From Ruminococcaceae bacterium UBA6857 (GTDB lineage: Bacteria; Bacillota; Clostridia; Oscillospirales; Acutalibacteraceae): a stretch of DNA of 5,656 bases. The stretch lies in assembly GCA_002451715.1 (NCBI GenBank), contig DKDD01000097.1:3391-9046 (forward strand). Reading direction: 5' to 3'. The position numbers and the translations under genes were made by a program. The notes below the pieces were generated by a model. That model saw only the letters and a program-made list of their open reading frames with translations. It was not told the DNA's origin and did not search any database. Positions 5,527-5,656 of this stretch are shown here, piece after piece; the first letter of the stretch is position 1; each line of letters opens with the position of its first letter.

Positions 5527-5656
5527 GAAAAAGAAGAACAGGGCGCTTGTTTATTGCGAAAGAGTTGTTAAAGGGCAGGAAAAAGCGCCGAAATATGTTA
5601 TTAAACAATGCGAAGAAGTTCTTCCGATTCTTCGGGGCAAAGATAAAAGGTACATC
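5519..5656 (+). CDS. terL: Terminase large subunit, N-terminal part only
   Basis: ATG 5519 opens a frame of 46 codons that runs out of the window. After a Lys-rich start (MAKKKKN) it reads ALVYCERVVKGQEKAPKYVI, then KQCEEVLPILRGKDKRYI. This resembles the usual beginning of large terminases of this phage group, where a Y-C/A-x-x-V-V-x-G element and a K-Y-V/I-x-x-x-C element precede the ATPase domain. The ATPase and nuclease motifs lie beyond the window, so they cannot be checked. The start overlaps the small terminase end by eight bases and lacks a strong ribosome binding site, so translation is probably coupled. The call rests on the N-terminal pattern and on the position right after the small subunit. 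Confidence 0.82.
   Translation, partial: MAKKKKNRALVYCERVVKGQEKAPKYVIKQCEEVLPILRGKDKRYI

Overview
The window reads as part of a temperate phage or prophage of a Bacillota host, most likely a member of the Clostridia. This rests on gene content and order (ArpU/DUF1492-like regulator, HNH endonuclease, P27-type small terminase, large terminase), on strong AAGGAG-type ribosome binding sites, and on tight head-to-tail packing. All genes lie on the + strand. No tRNA, rRNA, CRISPR array, insertion sequence or integrase was seen. No gap between genes exceeds about 150 bases. The host is inferred from style only.

Left part (1-3640), early or replication-type genes. The window opens inside the 3' end of an unrecognised gene (1-246). 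A 116-base gap with three small dyads follows. Next is a 264-residue protein whose C-terminal third resembles the module found at the end of phage replisome-organiser/DnaD-type proteins (363-1157). A large ParB-like protein with an uncharacterised C-terminal half comes next (1178-2527), then a zinc-ribbon protein (2514-2882) and a small phage-type protein (2919-3200). An XRE-family helix-turn-helix gene (3204-3640) is broken by a one-base shift in a run of six A residues.

Middle (3637-4540). A VRR-NUC nuclease (3637-4092) overlaps an ArpU/DUF1492-like sigma-region-4 regulator (4022-4438) by 71 bases. Just after the regulator lie two TTGTTCG direct repeats, an AT-rich -10-like segment and a hairpin followed by a T-rich tract. 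This is the natural place for the switch from early to late transcription.

Right part (4541-5656), DNA packaging. An HNH endonuclease (4541-4930) is followed by a 149-base apparently non-coding gap with G-rich and C-rich blocks, a plausible cos region. The small terminase (5080-5526) comes next, and the large terminase (5519 onwards) is cut by the window end. The working model is that the left genes serve replication and DNA processing, the ArpU-like protein activates the promoter after its own gene, and HNH plus terminase cut and package the genome.

I found no clearly new defence or mobile system. The items most worth a second look are the frameshifted XRE gene, the ArpU-HNH control region, the candidate cos gap, and the pairing of a DnaD-tail-like protein with a long ParB-like protein.
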